Source: Conservatibacter flavescens (GTDB lineage Bacteria; Pseudomonadota; Gammaproteobacteria; Enterobacterales; Pasteurellaceae). Taken from it: a stretch of DNA of 64,000 nt. A program made the translations under genes and the position numbers. The stretch spans positions 60,118 through 124,117 of the forward strand of contig NZ_PHHA01000014.1 of assembly GCF_002795425.1 (NCBI RefSeq), given 5' to 3'. The notes beneath the pieces are model-generated. The model had not been told where the DNA came from. It was given only the letters and a program-made list of their open reading frames with translations, and ran no database searches. Shown piece by piece: positions 48,818-57,589 of this stretch (position 1 is the first letter of the stretch; every line of letters starts with the position of its first letter).

Positions 48818-51079
48818 CTAGGCCTTTCTGAGATTTAATAAAAGAGAAAACAACACCCCAATCGTTACACTCATACCAAAACTTGCTACAGCTGGCGTTG
48901 AACTGAGCGCTAATAAACCAAATGAAATCATTGTGGTCAGTGCTGATAATATAATTGCTGCATTCTTAGTGAAAATAGATTCATTAATACTTACACGATA
49001 TGCACTGTAATCCACACCGATTGCTGAAACAAGCAACAAGCCAAACATGCTAAACAATGTGATTGGCATTCCTAGCCAACCCAATATGGCTATTGTTAAT
49101 ACCACTGCAGAAAATGGGATCATGAGAATACTTAAGGTTTTTGCTAAACCAAATAATCGCCACAATAACAAACCAGCTAACACAAAAGACAATACCTTTA
49201 ACCATGCGGCTTGATTTCGTGTCTCTTGGAATGCTTGATTCAACGACGCTCGCTTATCCTGCCAAAAAATATCCTGTCCATTTGCTAGTAGCGGCACCTC
49301 TTCTGTGAGAATATGACCATCGATTTTAACTTGCGCAGCGACTTGCTTTGTTGCCAACTCACCCAAATAAAGAGATTTCCAACCTTGTCCGAGCTCTGTA
49401 GACAAAGCCTGTCGCAACGAAACAGGTGATTGCATAACAAGACTATCTAAAGCTTGTTGAATAGCATTATTCGGTATACCTATGTCCATAAGCGCTTGAT
49501 AATCTTGAGGTTGTACGAGGGAAACCAATTGAGCCGCGGTGTTTTTTTGCCTTGACTCAGTTAAAATCCATTGGCTTAATGCTTGATGAGGCTGAGAAAG
49601 TGCGGTCAATTTTTGCGATAAATTTTCAATTTTAGCTAAAAGCGCTTCGTCATTTTCCGCAACCACTAAAAAATAACGACTCCCTAAGTCAATCCCTGTC
49701 AATTCCCCAACTTTCTGTGCCTCTTGTAAGGTACTTGGGGAAAGGGAGACCCATTGTCGAATATCATCTTGCCACTGCGAGCGAAAAACACCGACCAATG
49801 CAAAACCAAGAATCAATACCTTTATGCGCCAGTCCTCAAATAACTTAAAACCTGTAAATGAGAATATCCGATGTTTACGCTGAGAAAAGTCCACATATTT
49901 AAATAGTATTGGTAAAAATAGCACCGTACTGGCAATCGCACTCACTAATGCGACAGCAGAAAACAGGGCGGTTTGCTTTAAAATCGGTAAATCTGTAAAC
50001 CACAATAACCCATAACCGAATAAAGTCACCAATAAACTCACTAAAAACGTCGGTAAGTGTGATCTCATTGTCCTTTGAGGATTCCAATCAACTTTTCCTA
50101 ATGCTGAAGCAACCCAATGTAATGGAAAATCAATTAATACGCCGATCAAACTTGTTCCGACAACGAGTGTTAAGACATGAATGTATCCAAATATCGATAC
50201 GGTAGCAATAACACCTAGAATCATACCCAAAATGACAGGTAAAAATAGCCATAAAACTCGCCAAGAACGAAATACATATAATAAAAGCAATAAGGTTAGG
50301 CTTATCCCTAATATACTCATTACCATACTCTCTTGTTCCGCTTGCTGTTTCGCCTGCGCACTGAATAATGCGGTTCCTGCAACAAATAATTCCCCATCTT
50401 GAGATTGTATTTGCTGGCGATTTTCAGTGACCAAATCAAGTAGCGCTTGTTCACCACTTAATAGGTGGGTATTTTTTAATTCCGCTCTCAATAAAATCCA
50501 TGTTTTCCCGTCTTTTTCAATAAAAACCGTGCCAGTTTGCATATTCCATTGCAATTGCGAAAGCTGCTGTGACTGAGATAATACAAAACGCCCCAAACCT
50601 AGCCAATCCTGTTCTAAAGGCAATAGATTCTCGCGATTAAAAGGATTAACCAGTTGTTGAGCATATTGTTGAAAATATAAAGCAGGAGCGTGCAAAAGCT
50701 GCGAACGAATATCTGTGGGCAATACTGCCCATTTTAATTGTTGAATTTCGTGCTGCAGTTGCTCAAGATTAGGTTGGGTTTGAAAAAAAATGTGTGAAAA
50801 TAGACCGCTCTTTTGCCAAGTCTGTTGAACTTGTTGTGCTAGCTGAAAAGCCTGCTGTGAATCCATATGACCAACGAGACTTATGAGTTGCCCATTCAGT
50901 TGCTGCTCTAACTTTTTATCTGATAAAACCTGTACGTCTGACCAACGTTGTTGAACCGGTAATAACGAGCGCAGATCCGTTTCTAACCACTGACCTTGTT
51001 TCCAGATAATGCTAAACCATACCAAGCTCACGCAGAGAATAGCAAGATAGACAAAACGAAAAAATAGTAATCTTTTCAT
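48818..51079 (-). CDS. MMPL-family exporter of the aryl polyene cluster
   Basis: A 753-residue RND/MMPL-type transporter with a first membrane helix at the N-terminus, a periplasmic domain, two six-helix bundles (about 250-390 and 640-750) and the repeat of that layout. VGTSLIGVLIDFPLHW and VSAIGVDYSAYRVSI are the helix-4 motifs with the proton-relay Asp. In aryl polyene clusters this protein, paired with the LolA-like carrier next to it, is thought to move the lipid-linked pigment across the periplasm. Last gene of the cluster; its ATG overlaps the LolA-like stop. Confidence 0.85.
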   Translation of the reverse strand: MKRLLFFRFVYLAILCVSLVWFSIIWKQGQWLETDLRSLLPVQQRWSDVQVLSDKKLEQQLNGQLISLVGHMDSQQAFQLAQQVQQTWQKSGLFSHIFFQTQPNLEQLQHEIQQLKWAVLPTDIRSQLLHAPALYFQQYAQQLVNPFNRENLLPLEQDWLGLGRFVLSQSQQLSQLQWNMQTGTVFIEKDGKTWILLRAELKNTHLLSGEQALLDLVTENRQQIQSQDGELFVAGTALFSAQAKQQAEQESMVMSILGISLTLLLLLYVFRSWRVLWLFLPVILGMILGVIATVSIFGYIHVLTLVVGTSLIGVLIDFPLHWVASALGKVDWNPQRTMRSHLPTFLVSLLVTLFGYGLLWFTDLPILKQTALFSAVALVSAIASTVLFLPILFKYVDFSQRKHRIFSFTGFKLFEDWRIKVLILGFALVGVFRSQWQDDIRQWVSLSPSTLQEAQKVGELTGIDLGSRYFLVVAENDEALLAKIENLSQKLTALSQPHQALSQWILTESRQKNTAAQLVSLVQPQDYQALMDIGIPNNAIQQALDSLVMQSPVSLRQALSTELGQGWKSLYLGELATKQVAAQVKIDGHILTEEVPLLANGQDIFWQDKRASLNQAFQETRNQAAWLKVLSFVLAGLLLWRLFGLAKTLSILMIPFSAVVLTIAILGWLGMPITLFSMFGLLLVSAIGVDYSAYRVSINESIFTKNAAIILSALTTMISFGLLALSSTPAVASFGMSVTIGVLFSLLLNLRKA

Positions 51080-51663
51080 TATTGCAATGCTTGCTGAGCA
51101 AACGGGGGCAGAGCTTGATCCACTCGTAATTGGTTAAACCGAATAACGGTTCGATCACCTTGCGTTTCAAAAATTTCAATCTCATTTACCAGATCGCCAC
51201 CCTGTAATTGAATATACTGAAAAATCTGTTTCATCAGCATACTATTTGGGATCAGGCGTAATTGCCACAGCTTTTGATCTCCGGATAGTTGCGTATCAAA
51301 TTGTTTTGCCAGCGCAGAAATATCGCCCCCGAGCAAACCTAAAAACAGCTTGATCTGCTCTGACTGGCCAAAGTTCTGACTTGATATCCAATGCGTGCCA
51401 TTCCATTGCATAATACCTTGTGGTGTCACCTTTAAATCCGTCAAAAAAGGCTTTTGCATTTGCCAAAGTAGTCCTTTTTGTTTCACCAAGCTAAATTGCC
51501 CACTTGTTGTAATTGGAGTAGATAGCGCCTTTAAAAAACGCTGTTGCACAAACTCCCCCTGAACACTTTGTGGCTTTTGCATAAGTTTCATTAAATCTAC
51601 TTCGGAAAAAGCCATCGTAAATGAGCTACATAATAACAAAAAAGTAAAAAGGTATTTTTTCAT
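51079..51663 (-). CDS. LolA-like outer membrane lipid carrier
   Basis: A 194-residue periplasmic protein with a signal peptide (MKKYLFTFLLLCSSFTMAFS). The segment LMQKPQSVQGEFVQQRFLKA and SGQFSLVKQKGLLWQMQKPF are typical of LolA-fold proteins of this cluster type, distinct from the housekeeping LolA. It sits between the thioesterase and the exporter and should hand the product to the outer membrane. Confidence 0.85.
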   Translation of the reverse strand: MKKYLFTFLLLCSSFTMAFSEVDLMKLMQKPQSVQGEFVQQRFLKALSTPITTSGQFSLVKQKGLLWQMQKPFLTDLKVTPQGIMQWNGTHWISSQNFGQSEQIKLFLGLLGGDISALAKQFDTQLSGDQKLWQLRLIPNSMLMKQIFQYIQLQGGDLVNEIEIFETQGDRTVIRFNQLRVDQALPPFAQQALQ

Positions 51664-51664
51664 T

Positions 51665-52117
51665 CTAATCCTTAGTCAACGGCTGAAAATCAATTGCATT
51701 TTGCACCGCTCTTTGCCATGAATCTGGTGTTTGTAATAACATTTCTTTTGTTTGCATATCGACTGCAACTTGTGTGGTGTTAGCATGAGTTAACTTCTCT
51801 CCTGTTGCGATGTCCGTAATAATATAATCAAAACGGATACAGGTTTCATATTCCACCAGGGCTAAATGTACGCGAATTTTTTGTCGAAATAAGGCAGGTT
51901 TCACATATTTTACGTTAAGTTGCACAATCGGCCACGCGAACCCCGTGGATTTCATCACATCATAGTGGTAGTGAATACTTTCCAAAAATGCACAACGCGC
52001 CATTTCGAGATATTTCACATAATGCCCATGCCACATAATATTCATCGAATCCACATCAAAAAACTGAATATCATAATCAGAGCTATACTGACAATAAATA
52101 TGTTTTTTCTTTCTCAT
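51665..52117 (-). CDS. acyl-CoA/ACP thioesterase, 4-hydroxybenzoyl-CoA type
   Basis: A 150-residue hot-dog fold protein. The active-site region reads IQFFDVDSMNIMWHGHYVKY, with the catalytic Asp near residue 23 and the following long helix LEMARCAFLESI. In aryl polyene clusters this family is proposed to release or proofread acyl chains. It lies 1 bp from the LolA-like gene. Confidence 0.85.
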   Translation of the reverse strand: MRKKKHIYCQYSSDYDIQFFDVDSMNIMWHGHYVKYLEMARCAFLESIHYHYDVMKSTGFAWPIVQLNVKYVKPALFRQKIRVHLALVEYETCIRFDYIITDIATGEKLTHANTTQVAVDMQTKEMLLQTPDSWQRAVQNAIDFQPLTKD

Positions 52118-52173
52118 TTTTACTCAGTTACAACGTTCAAGAAAATAGCGGTAATCACTACCGCTAGATCTGA

Positions 52174-52599
52174 TTATTTCACAATATCGCCTTTTAATGC
52201 CACACCTGCCATTAAATGACCCGCATGACATTCGTATTGAGTGGTACTCTTAAATTCATTTTTCTTATAATAACTGACCAAGTTACCCACTTTAGTTGCC
52301 CCTTCTCTAACTGCACGATCTTGGAAATTTTTTACTGCAGATAAGAATGCCCAGCGACAGGCAGCGTCATCAGATTTATTAGCTGCATTCGTTTTCGGAT
52401 TGGTCGTAATACCTTTGCGAAGAACTTTACCTGGTGCAGGTTTACCAAAATAGAGCTTAATATTTGGATTCAGCACTTCTTTTGCCTCCGCCGAATTAAG
52501 CGCTTCTTGAATAGAATAATGATGAGTTGTATCACGTGGTGCACAAGCTGCTACCAATAATGCCACTGCACTCACTGTAATTACTTTTGAAAATTTCAT
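52174..52599 (-). CDS. small lipoprotein of unknown function
   Basis: The 141-residue precursor has a lipobox VAAC (Cys19). The mature part contains two further cysteines (DDAACRWAF and TQYECHAGHL) that could form a disulfide, and the fold-like segment REGATKVGNLVSYY. Similar proteins in databases often carry the misleading name excinuclease ATPase subunit; nothing here supports DNA repair. It lies within the aryl polyene gene run and is probably co-transcribed. Confidence 0.7.
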   Translation of the reverse strand: MKFSKVITVSAVALLVAACAPRDTTHHYSIQEALNSAEAKEVLNPNIKLYFGKPAPGKVLRKGITTNPKTNAANKSDDAACRWAFLSAVKNFQDRAVREGATKVGNLVSYYKKNEFKSTTQYECHAGHLMAGVALKGDIVK

Positions 52600-52624
52600 A
52601 ACTGACTCCTATCAAAGTTTAAGG

Positions 52625-53548
52625 TTATTTAGATTGCCAAAAATCATAAAAATTAAACCACAAAAGCGGATTCTTTGCACATTCTTTTGCAAGTAAATCC
52701 GCATATTGTTGCATTGCCGTGTGAATATTTTGCTCTCGCACTTTGCCTCGCCCCTGAATAGCAGGCAAAAAACGGCGAAGTTGCAAGCGGTAAGTTCCGT
52801 TCTCTTTTATGCAAAATACGGTGTTAATCGGAGCTTTCAGCAAACTTGCCAATAACCAAGCGCCTTCGGGAAATTCAGCAAACTCTCCTAAAAAATTCAC
52901 TGCTTGTGTTTTGTCGCCCCGAATTGGAATGCGATCTGCCGCAATGGCAATCCATTCGCCTCGCTCAATTCTCTCTGAAAGTTCTAACATCTTTTGTGCA
53001 TCCAGATCTTCCACTTGAATAAGTGGTAGTTCATCAGCTCCAGCTTCCACCAACGCCTTGTTAAAGGCTTCGGCATTGCGATTATGCACTAACACATTTA
53101 AATGAAAATTAGGGTGATGGCCACTACCGACTAAAGCCCGACAGATTTCCACATTACCAAAATGTGAACAAATTAAAATTTGCCCTCGCTGCCCAATACT
53201 GTCCATATCTGCATAAAGATTATCAGCGTCATCGACCACCAAATCTTGATAGCGAATTTTATGTTGCCACACGGCAAAACGATCGGCAATCGCTTCACCA
53301 AAGGCTAAGAATTGTTGAAATACTGCGTTTTTCGGCAATGACACATTGGGTTCAGTGCGTTGTAAATGCTGTTGATAAGTGCGGATGTTTTTTCGCATTT
53401 TTTTAGCGGTGAGAAAAAAATAGCACACCACCCAAAAGGTCACAAAACGTATGCCAATCAGCGGAAAATGCCGCACAATCAAACGGGTGAGCATAAGGAA
53501 AAAAGCACTCCCTCGCTCACGTTGCTTTGCCCAATGTTGCTCTTTCAT
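52625..53548 (-). CDS. LpxL-like acyltransferase
   Basis: A 307-residue protein of the lauroyl/myristoyl acyltransferase family with one N-terminal membrane segment (LIGIRFVTFWVVCYFFL). The catalytic H-x4-E motif is ICSHFGNVEICRAL, and WIAIAADRIP is the second family block. In aryl polyene clusters such enzymes are thought to attach the polyene to its lipid or glycolipid anchor. It is 14 bp from the FAD oxidoreductase gene. Confidence 0.85.
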   Translation of the reverse strand: MKEQHWAKQRERGSAFFLMLTRLIVRHFPLIGIRFVTFWVVCYFFLTAKKMRKNIRTYQQHLQRTEPNVSLPKNAVFQQFLAFGEAIADRFAVWQHKIRYQDLVVDDADNLYADMDSIGQRGQILICSHFGNVEICRALVGSGHHPNFHLNVLVHNRNAEAFNKALVEAGADELPLIQVEDLDAQKMLELSERIERGEWIAIAADRIPIRGDKTQAVNFLGEFAEFPEGAWLLASLLKAPINTVFCIKENGTYRLQLRRFLPAIQGRGKVREQNIHTAMQQYADLLAKECAKNPLLWFNFYDFWQSK

Positions 53549-53562
53549 TCAATGCCGTCTCA

Positions 53563-54798
53563 TCAATCTTGTGTCGCAGTACCACAAAGTTCCGCTAAAG
53601 CGCTTAAGCGAGCTTCTGATTTCGCAATAAATGGATTGGTTTCATCCCACGCATAGCCCGCCAAAATAGACGAAATCATTTGACGAATTTCAGGCTGCGG
53701 ATTGCGTGCGTAAATCACATCTTGGAATGAGGTATCATACCACCCCATCACATAAGTACGGAACGCATTAACCCCCACCATCAGTGGTTTCACAAACTCT
53801 GCTTGCCAATCGACTGTCTCCCCATTTAACTGACGCACCACCAAACCACTTGCTAATCGTGCAGAATGTAAAGCAATAGTCACGCCAGAAGAAAATACGG
53901 GATCTAAAAACTCTGCCGCATTACCCAATAAGGCAAAATGGCGACCGTGCAAGGCTTTCACATTCGCAGAATAGCCTTGAATATTTCGGTACGGAAACTC
54001 ATTTTCCCAATTTGCATTGGCCAAAATACGTTTAAGCATTGGTGCCTCAAGAGCAAATTGCTTCAATACCACTTCGCTTTCGCCTGCCAATGTTTCAGGC
54101 AAACCAACCACACCAATTGAACAACGATTATCCGCAAAAGGAATTAACCACAACCAAACATCACGGTGGACAGGGTGAGTGGTAATTAAAATCTTATTGC
54201 GGTCAAAATCAGGATCGGTAATGTTGTCATCAATATGGGTAAAGTGGGCGATACGCGCCGGCAAATGCGACGGTGTTTCTAAATCCATCAAACGAGGCAG
54301 TACACGCCCGTAGCCACTGGCATCCAATACAAAACGAGCCGCAACTTGATAGGTTTCGCCTTGTTCGGTTTTAACCGCTAAAATCGCTTGTTCGCCTTGG
54401 TTATCAAGGGCTAATACTTCGTGACCAAAACGCACCGTAACGCCTTTTTTGGCAGTTTCATCAATCAAAATCTTATCGAAAATGCCCCGACGAACTTGGT
54501 AGGTTGTGCCTGGACCAGGGGTGAATTTATCGGTAAAATCAAAATAAGTATAACGATTACCCCAAGTAAATGCCGCTCCGTTTTTGAATTGGAACGTTTT
54601 CTCGGCATTAACCGCCTCAACCAGCTCCGCTTCTGCCAAAATATCCATACAATAAGGCAATAAGCTTTCGCCAATCACAAAGCGTGGAAAATGTTGCTTT
54701 TCTAGCACGCACACATTTAAACCTTGCTTTTTCAGTAATGAGGCAGAAACCGAACCAGAAGGCCCAGCACCAATAATCACAACGTCAAACTTTTCCAT
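53563..54798 (-). CDS. FAD-dependent oxidoreductase, tryptophan-halogenase-like
   Basis: A 411-residue flavoprotein. FDVVIIGAGPSGSVSASLLK is the FAD-binding Rossmann motif, followed by PRFVIGESLLPYCMDIL and later LLGNAAEFLDPVFSSGV, which define this halogenase/geranylgeranyl-reductase-like superfamily. I start it at ATG 54798 with GGAG upstream. The KWxxWxIP signature that marks true halogenases is not evident, so it more likely oxidises or hydroxylates the aryl chain. It lies between the acyltransferase and GT2 genes. Confidence 0.82.
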   Translation of the reverse strand: MEKFDVVIIGAGPSGSVSASLLKKQGLNVCVLEKQHFPRFVIGESLLPYCMDILAEAELVEAVNAEKTFQFKNGAAFTWGNRYTYFDFTDKFTPGPGTTYQVRRGIFDKILIDETAKKGVTVRFGHEVLALDNQGEQAILAVKTEQGETYQVAARFVLDASGYGRVLPRLMDLETPSHLPARIAHFTHIDDNITDPDFDRNKILITTHPVHRDVWLWLIPFADNRCSIGVVGLPETLAGESEVVLKQFALEAPMLKRILANANWENEFPYRNIQGYSANVKALHGRHFALLGNAAEFLDPVFSSGVTIALHSARLASGLVVRQLNGETVDWQAEFVKPLMVGVNAFRTYVMGWYDTSFQDVIYARNPQPEIRQMISSILAGYAWDETNPFIAKSEARLSALAELCGTATQD

Positions 54799-54869
54799 TT
54801 TTTTCTCCAAATATTAGGGTCTGTTGACCTTTATTTATTATTTAAACTTTTTTGTTTGAGATCGGAAGA

Positions 54870-55595
54870 TTAAACCGATTTTCCACTCAGCAATCGCCAC
54901 AACATTCTAAAAAACAGGCGAGCATGCATTTTGCTAATCATCCAATTATCACGCCAGCCTTGAAAATGAGAAATACCATCAACCTCATATTCCACAGGCG
55001 TATCCACCCAAATCATTGGCATTTTTCGCCAGTGGCAATGCACCAAAATTTCAGTATCAAAATCCATTCGGTCTCCAATATGCTCTTGTCCAATGATGTT
55101 GACCGTTTCCGCCAAAGGATAGAGGCGAAAACCACACATTCCATCTTTAATATCAAGGGATAGGGTGTTGATCGCAATCCAAAAGGTCGTAATTTTACGC
55201 CCATAGAGGCGAGCTTTCGGGGCATTATCACCATAAATCGGATTACCACAAATAAGAGCGGTCGGATTTTCACGAGATTTTGCCAAAAACACCACCACAT
55301 CAGACAGCTGATGCTGCCCATCCGCATCCACCTGAATAGCGTGACTAAAACCTCGCTGAAACGCCTCTTGTAATCCTATTTTTACCGCTGCGCCTTTGCC
55401 ACCATTTTGCGAACAATAGACAACGCTCACATTACCCTTTTCTAGCTTAGCAAGGCGTTGTTTGTGTTCTTCGCTTGAACCATCGTCCACCACTAATACC
55501 GGCAATTCAAATGTGATCACCTGTTCAATCACCTTACCAATAGTAGCAGAATGGTTATAGTGTGGAATAATGACGATAGGATTGTAATTGTTCAT
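54870..55595 (-). CDS. family 2 glycosyltransferase
   Basis: A 241-residue GT-A enzyme. PIVIIPHYNHSATIGKVIEQ starts the Rossmann-like fold; VVDDGSSEEH binds the nucleotide sugar and VDADGQHQLSDV carries the metal-binding DxD. No membrane helices, so it should act at the inner face of the membrane, perhaps glycosylating the lipid anchor of the polyene. It is 3 bp from the ligase gene. Confidence 0.88.
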   Translation of the reverse strand: MNNYNPIVIIPHYNHSATIGKVIEQVITFELPVLVVDDGSSEEHKQRLAKLEKGNVSVVYCSQNGGKGAAVKIGLQEAFQRGFSHAIQVDADGQHQLSDVVVFLAKSRENPTALICGNPIYGDNAPKARLYGRKITTFWIAINTLSLDIKDGMCGFRLYPLAETVNIIGQEHIGDRMDFDTEILVHCHWRKMPMIWVDTPVEYEVDGISHFQGWRDNWMISKMHARLFFRMLWRLLSGKSV

Positions 55596-55598
55596 TTT

Positions 55599-56849
55599 TT
55601 AATTCTCATTATTTAAACAAATGCGCTCAAAATCTTTTCGCTCAATTTTCGATTGGCTGTTGCGGGGCAATGTTTCGCTAAATCGCCAATAACGTGGCAA
55701 CGCAAATTTCTCTTGGGTATGTTGCAGAAATTGGCGTAAGGCTTGGATAACGGCTTTTCGCCCCTGCAGTTCTAATATTTTCAAACCGTCGACATTTAAC
55801 GCCAGCCACGCCACAGGACGAGAATGCACTGGGTGTATGCCAATAAAACAATCCTTTACCCATTCGTGATGTAATAAGTCTTGCTCAATTTTTGCTAATG
55901 AAACGCGTTTATCTCCTAATTTCACAATACGATCAATTCGCCCGAATAATTCAAAACCTTGTTCCGTGATATTCACCACATCGGCGGTTTGTTCTCGCTG
56001 ACTAATCCACGTACTTTCGACCCACAACGCCCCTTGCTCATTCACCCCGATTTGACTATTTTTAAGCGGTTGCCAATGTTGATTATCGGATCGATACGCC
56101 ACCACGCCCGTTTCCGTGCTGCCATAAATTTCCACTACTGCGCAAGGCAAGGTTTGGCGAATAGCTTGTGCTACGTTTTCCGGTAAAGCACTGCCTGCGG
56201 AAATAATGCCGCATAACGCCAAATTGCGAAATTCTGGGTTGGTTAAGTTTAAGTGACTTAATAAGGCAGGACTGCTGATCCAAATAGCTTTTTGACTATG
56301 ACGCGTTTCGGCAATTAAAAATTCAGGGTATTGCAGTTGTTTTTGCCCCAATGTCCATCCCATTTCCAAGGCAAGAAAAATACGGAACGTTAAGCCATAA
56401 AGATGCTGCACACTCACACTCCCCAGCACAGTCACTTGTTCACCACGCTCAAAAGGCAAAGTTTCAGCAAGTGCTTTTGCCTCAAGCCACATTTGGCAAG
56501 CCGTTTTCTTGATGATTTTGGCTGAACCGCTACTGCCCGAAGTTTTCAACCAAATCTCCGTTTGATTGTTTTGATCAAAGAGCGGTGCAATTTGCTCAAT
56601 TTTTTGCAACGTGCCATACTCGGCAAAATTGTCATCATTTAATAACAAGCCGCTATTCTCCGCCACCCATTGCTGATTTTCCTCTAACAAATTCGGCGGT
56701 AAAATCACCCGCACTTTTGCATTCAAACAAGCCAACAACGCACAAGCAAAGTCAGTAGCGCTTTCCAACCACAAAGCAACAGATTGGATTTGCTCTTGCT
56801 TAAGCTGTTGGGTGATTTGTTGGGTGCGGAAAGAGAAATTATTTTGCAT
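55599..56849 (-). CDS. AMP-dependent acyl ligase, stand-alone
   Basis: A 416-residue ANL-superfamily enzyme that should activate a carboxylic acid as the adenylate. P-loop LKTSGSSG (101-108), VEIYGSTETGVVAYR, FGRIDRIVKLGDKRVSL and the C-terminal catalytic lysine in PRNSQSKIE. It aligns along its length with the N-terminal 430 residues of the ligase at 57582-59240, so the two arose by duplication; this copy lacks the fused dehydratase. Its start overlaps the small gene upstream by 11 bp. Confidence 0.85.
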   Translation of the reverse strand: MQNNFSFRTQQITQQLKQEQIQSVALWLESATDFACALLACLNAKVRVILPPNLLEENQQWVAENSGLLLNDDNFAEYGTLQKIEQIAPLFDQNNQTEIWLKTSGSSGSAKIIKKTACQMWLEAKALAETLPFERGEQVTVLGSVSVQHLYGLTFRIFLALEMGWTLGQKQLQYPEFLIAETRHSQKAIWISSPALLSHLNLTNPEFRNLALCGIISAGSALPENVAQAIRQTLPCAVVEIYGSTETGVVAYRSDNQHWQPLKNSQIGVNEQGALWVESTWISQREQTADVVNITEQGFELFGRIDRIVKLGDKRVSLAKIEQDLLHHEWVKDCFIGIHPVHSRPVAWLALNVDGLKILELQGRKAVIQALRQFLQHTQEKFALPRYWRFSETLPRNSQSKIERKDFERICLNNEN

Positions 56850-57009
56850 ATTTTTGTTCTAATAAATCTAAATCGGTATTAAGTAATTCATTAAAAAACT
56901 GCTCACCATCAACCAACACTCCCGCTCTCCATTCCATTTCAGCTTGTTGAGCGAGTTGCTTTAAATAATCAAGTTTTTCTTGATCTGTTTTTGGGATTAA
57001 TTTATTCAT
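56839..57009 (-). CDS. 56-residue protein of unknown function
   Basis: A short frame read directly: it opens MNKLIPKTDQEKLDYLKQLA and ends LLEQKYAK. It fills the gap between the membrane protein gene and the stand-alone ligase and overlaps the ligase start by 11 bp, so it probably drives coupled translation. Predicted to be helical and acidic overall. No family recognised; an antitoxin-like or carrier-helper role would be a guess. Confidence 0.5.
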   Translation of the reverse strand: MNKLIPKTDQEKLDYLKQLAQQAEMEWRAGVLVDGEQFFNELLNTDLDLLEQKYAK

Positions 57010-57031
57010 ACTATTCTCACTTCGCCGATAC

Positions 57032-57589
57032 CTATGAATTATTCTTCGCCATCACAATCTTTCTCACCCCCCATTCGCCCACGAATAACATTCCCATTAA
57101 TATATAAGAAATCACACCACTATAAAGCGCCCAGTATTGATATTGCTCCTGCACAATCAAGTGGCTTGTCACGGCGATATTAAACACAAAAAATCCGCAC
57201 CAAACTTGGGTCACTTTGCGAGTATAACGCACGGCTTGCGGGGGAAGCTCAGGGGTTTGGAGGCGGGCGAGCCGTTCGATAAGAGATTGAGCACTAAACA
57301 AACTGCTGCCGAAAAAAAATAACATGACACCACTGATAATCACCGGGTACCAATACATTGTATCCAAATTGCGTGTCACGCTGATAAACACAAGCAAGCA
57401 CGCCATAAAAATAGCAAAAAAACGCTGAAACCTGACTGTTTGCATTGCCTTCAGCCCCCATAAAATCGCCATAATATAGGGTAATATCTGCGAAAGAGTA
57501 TGCATTTGTGGTGAAAATAACCAAATGAGCGGAAAAGCAATGCTGACCACTGTAAGCAAAATATTTACCGCTAATTTACCTTTACTCAT
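57032..57589 (-). CDS. small integral membrane protein of the aryl polyene cluster
   Basis: A 185-residue hydrophobic protein with about five or six membrane helices (for example LLTVVSIAFPLIWLF and GVMLFFFGSSLF) and a basic loop RYTRKVTQVW. Proteins of this kind recur next to the acyl ligase in aryl polyene clusters, with no proven role. ATG 57589 overlaps the preceding ligase stop (ATGAGTAA). Confidence 0.75.
   Translation of the reverse strand: MSKGKLAVNILLTVVSIAFPLIWLFSPQMHTLSQILPYIMAILWGLKAMQTVRFQRFFAIFMACLLVFISVTRNLDTMYWYPVIISGVMLFFFGSSLFSAQSLIERLARLQTPELPPQAVRYTRKVTQVWCGFFVFNIAVTSHLIVQEQYQYWALYSGVISYILMGMLFVGEWGVRKIVMAKNNS

Noticed and set aside
52174..52599. Excinuclease subunit, a name often given to this protein type
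   Set aside because: It is a 141-residue lipoprotein with no ATPase or DNA-binding motif.
53563..54798. True tryptophan halogenase
   Set aside because: The FAD fold and GESLLP segment fit the superfamily, but I cannot find the Trp-x-Trp-x-Ile-Pro signature needed for halogenation; such oxidoreductases are regular parts of aryl polyene clusters.
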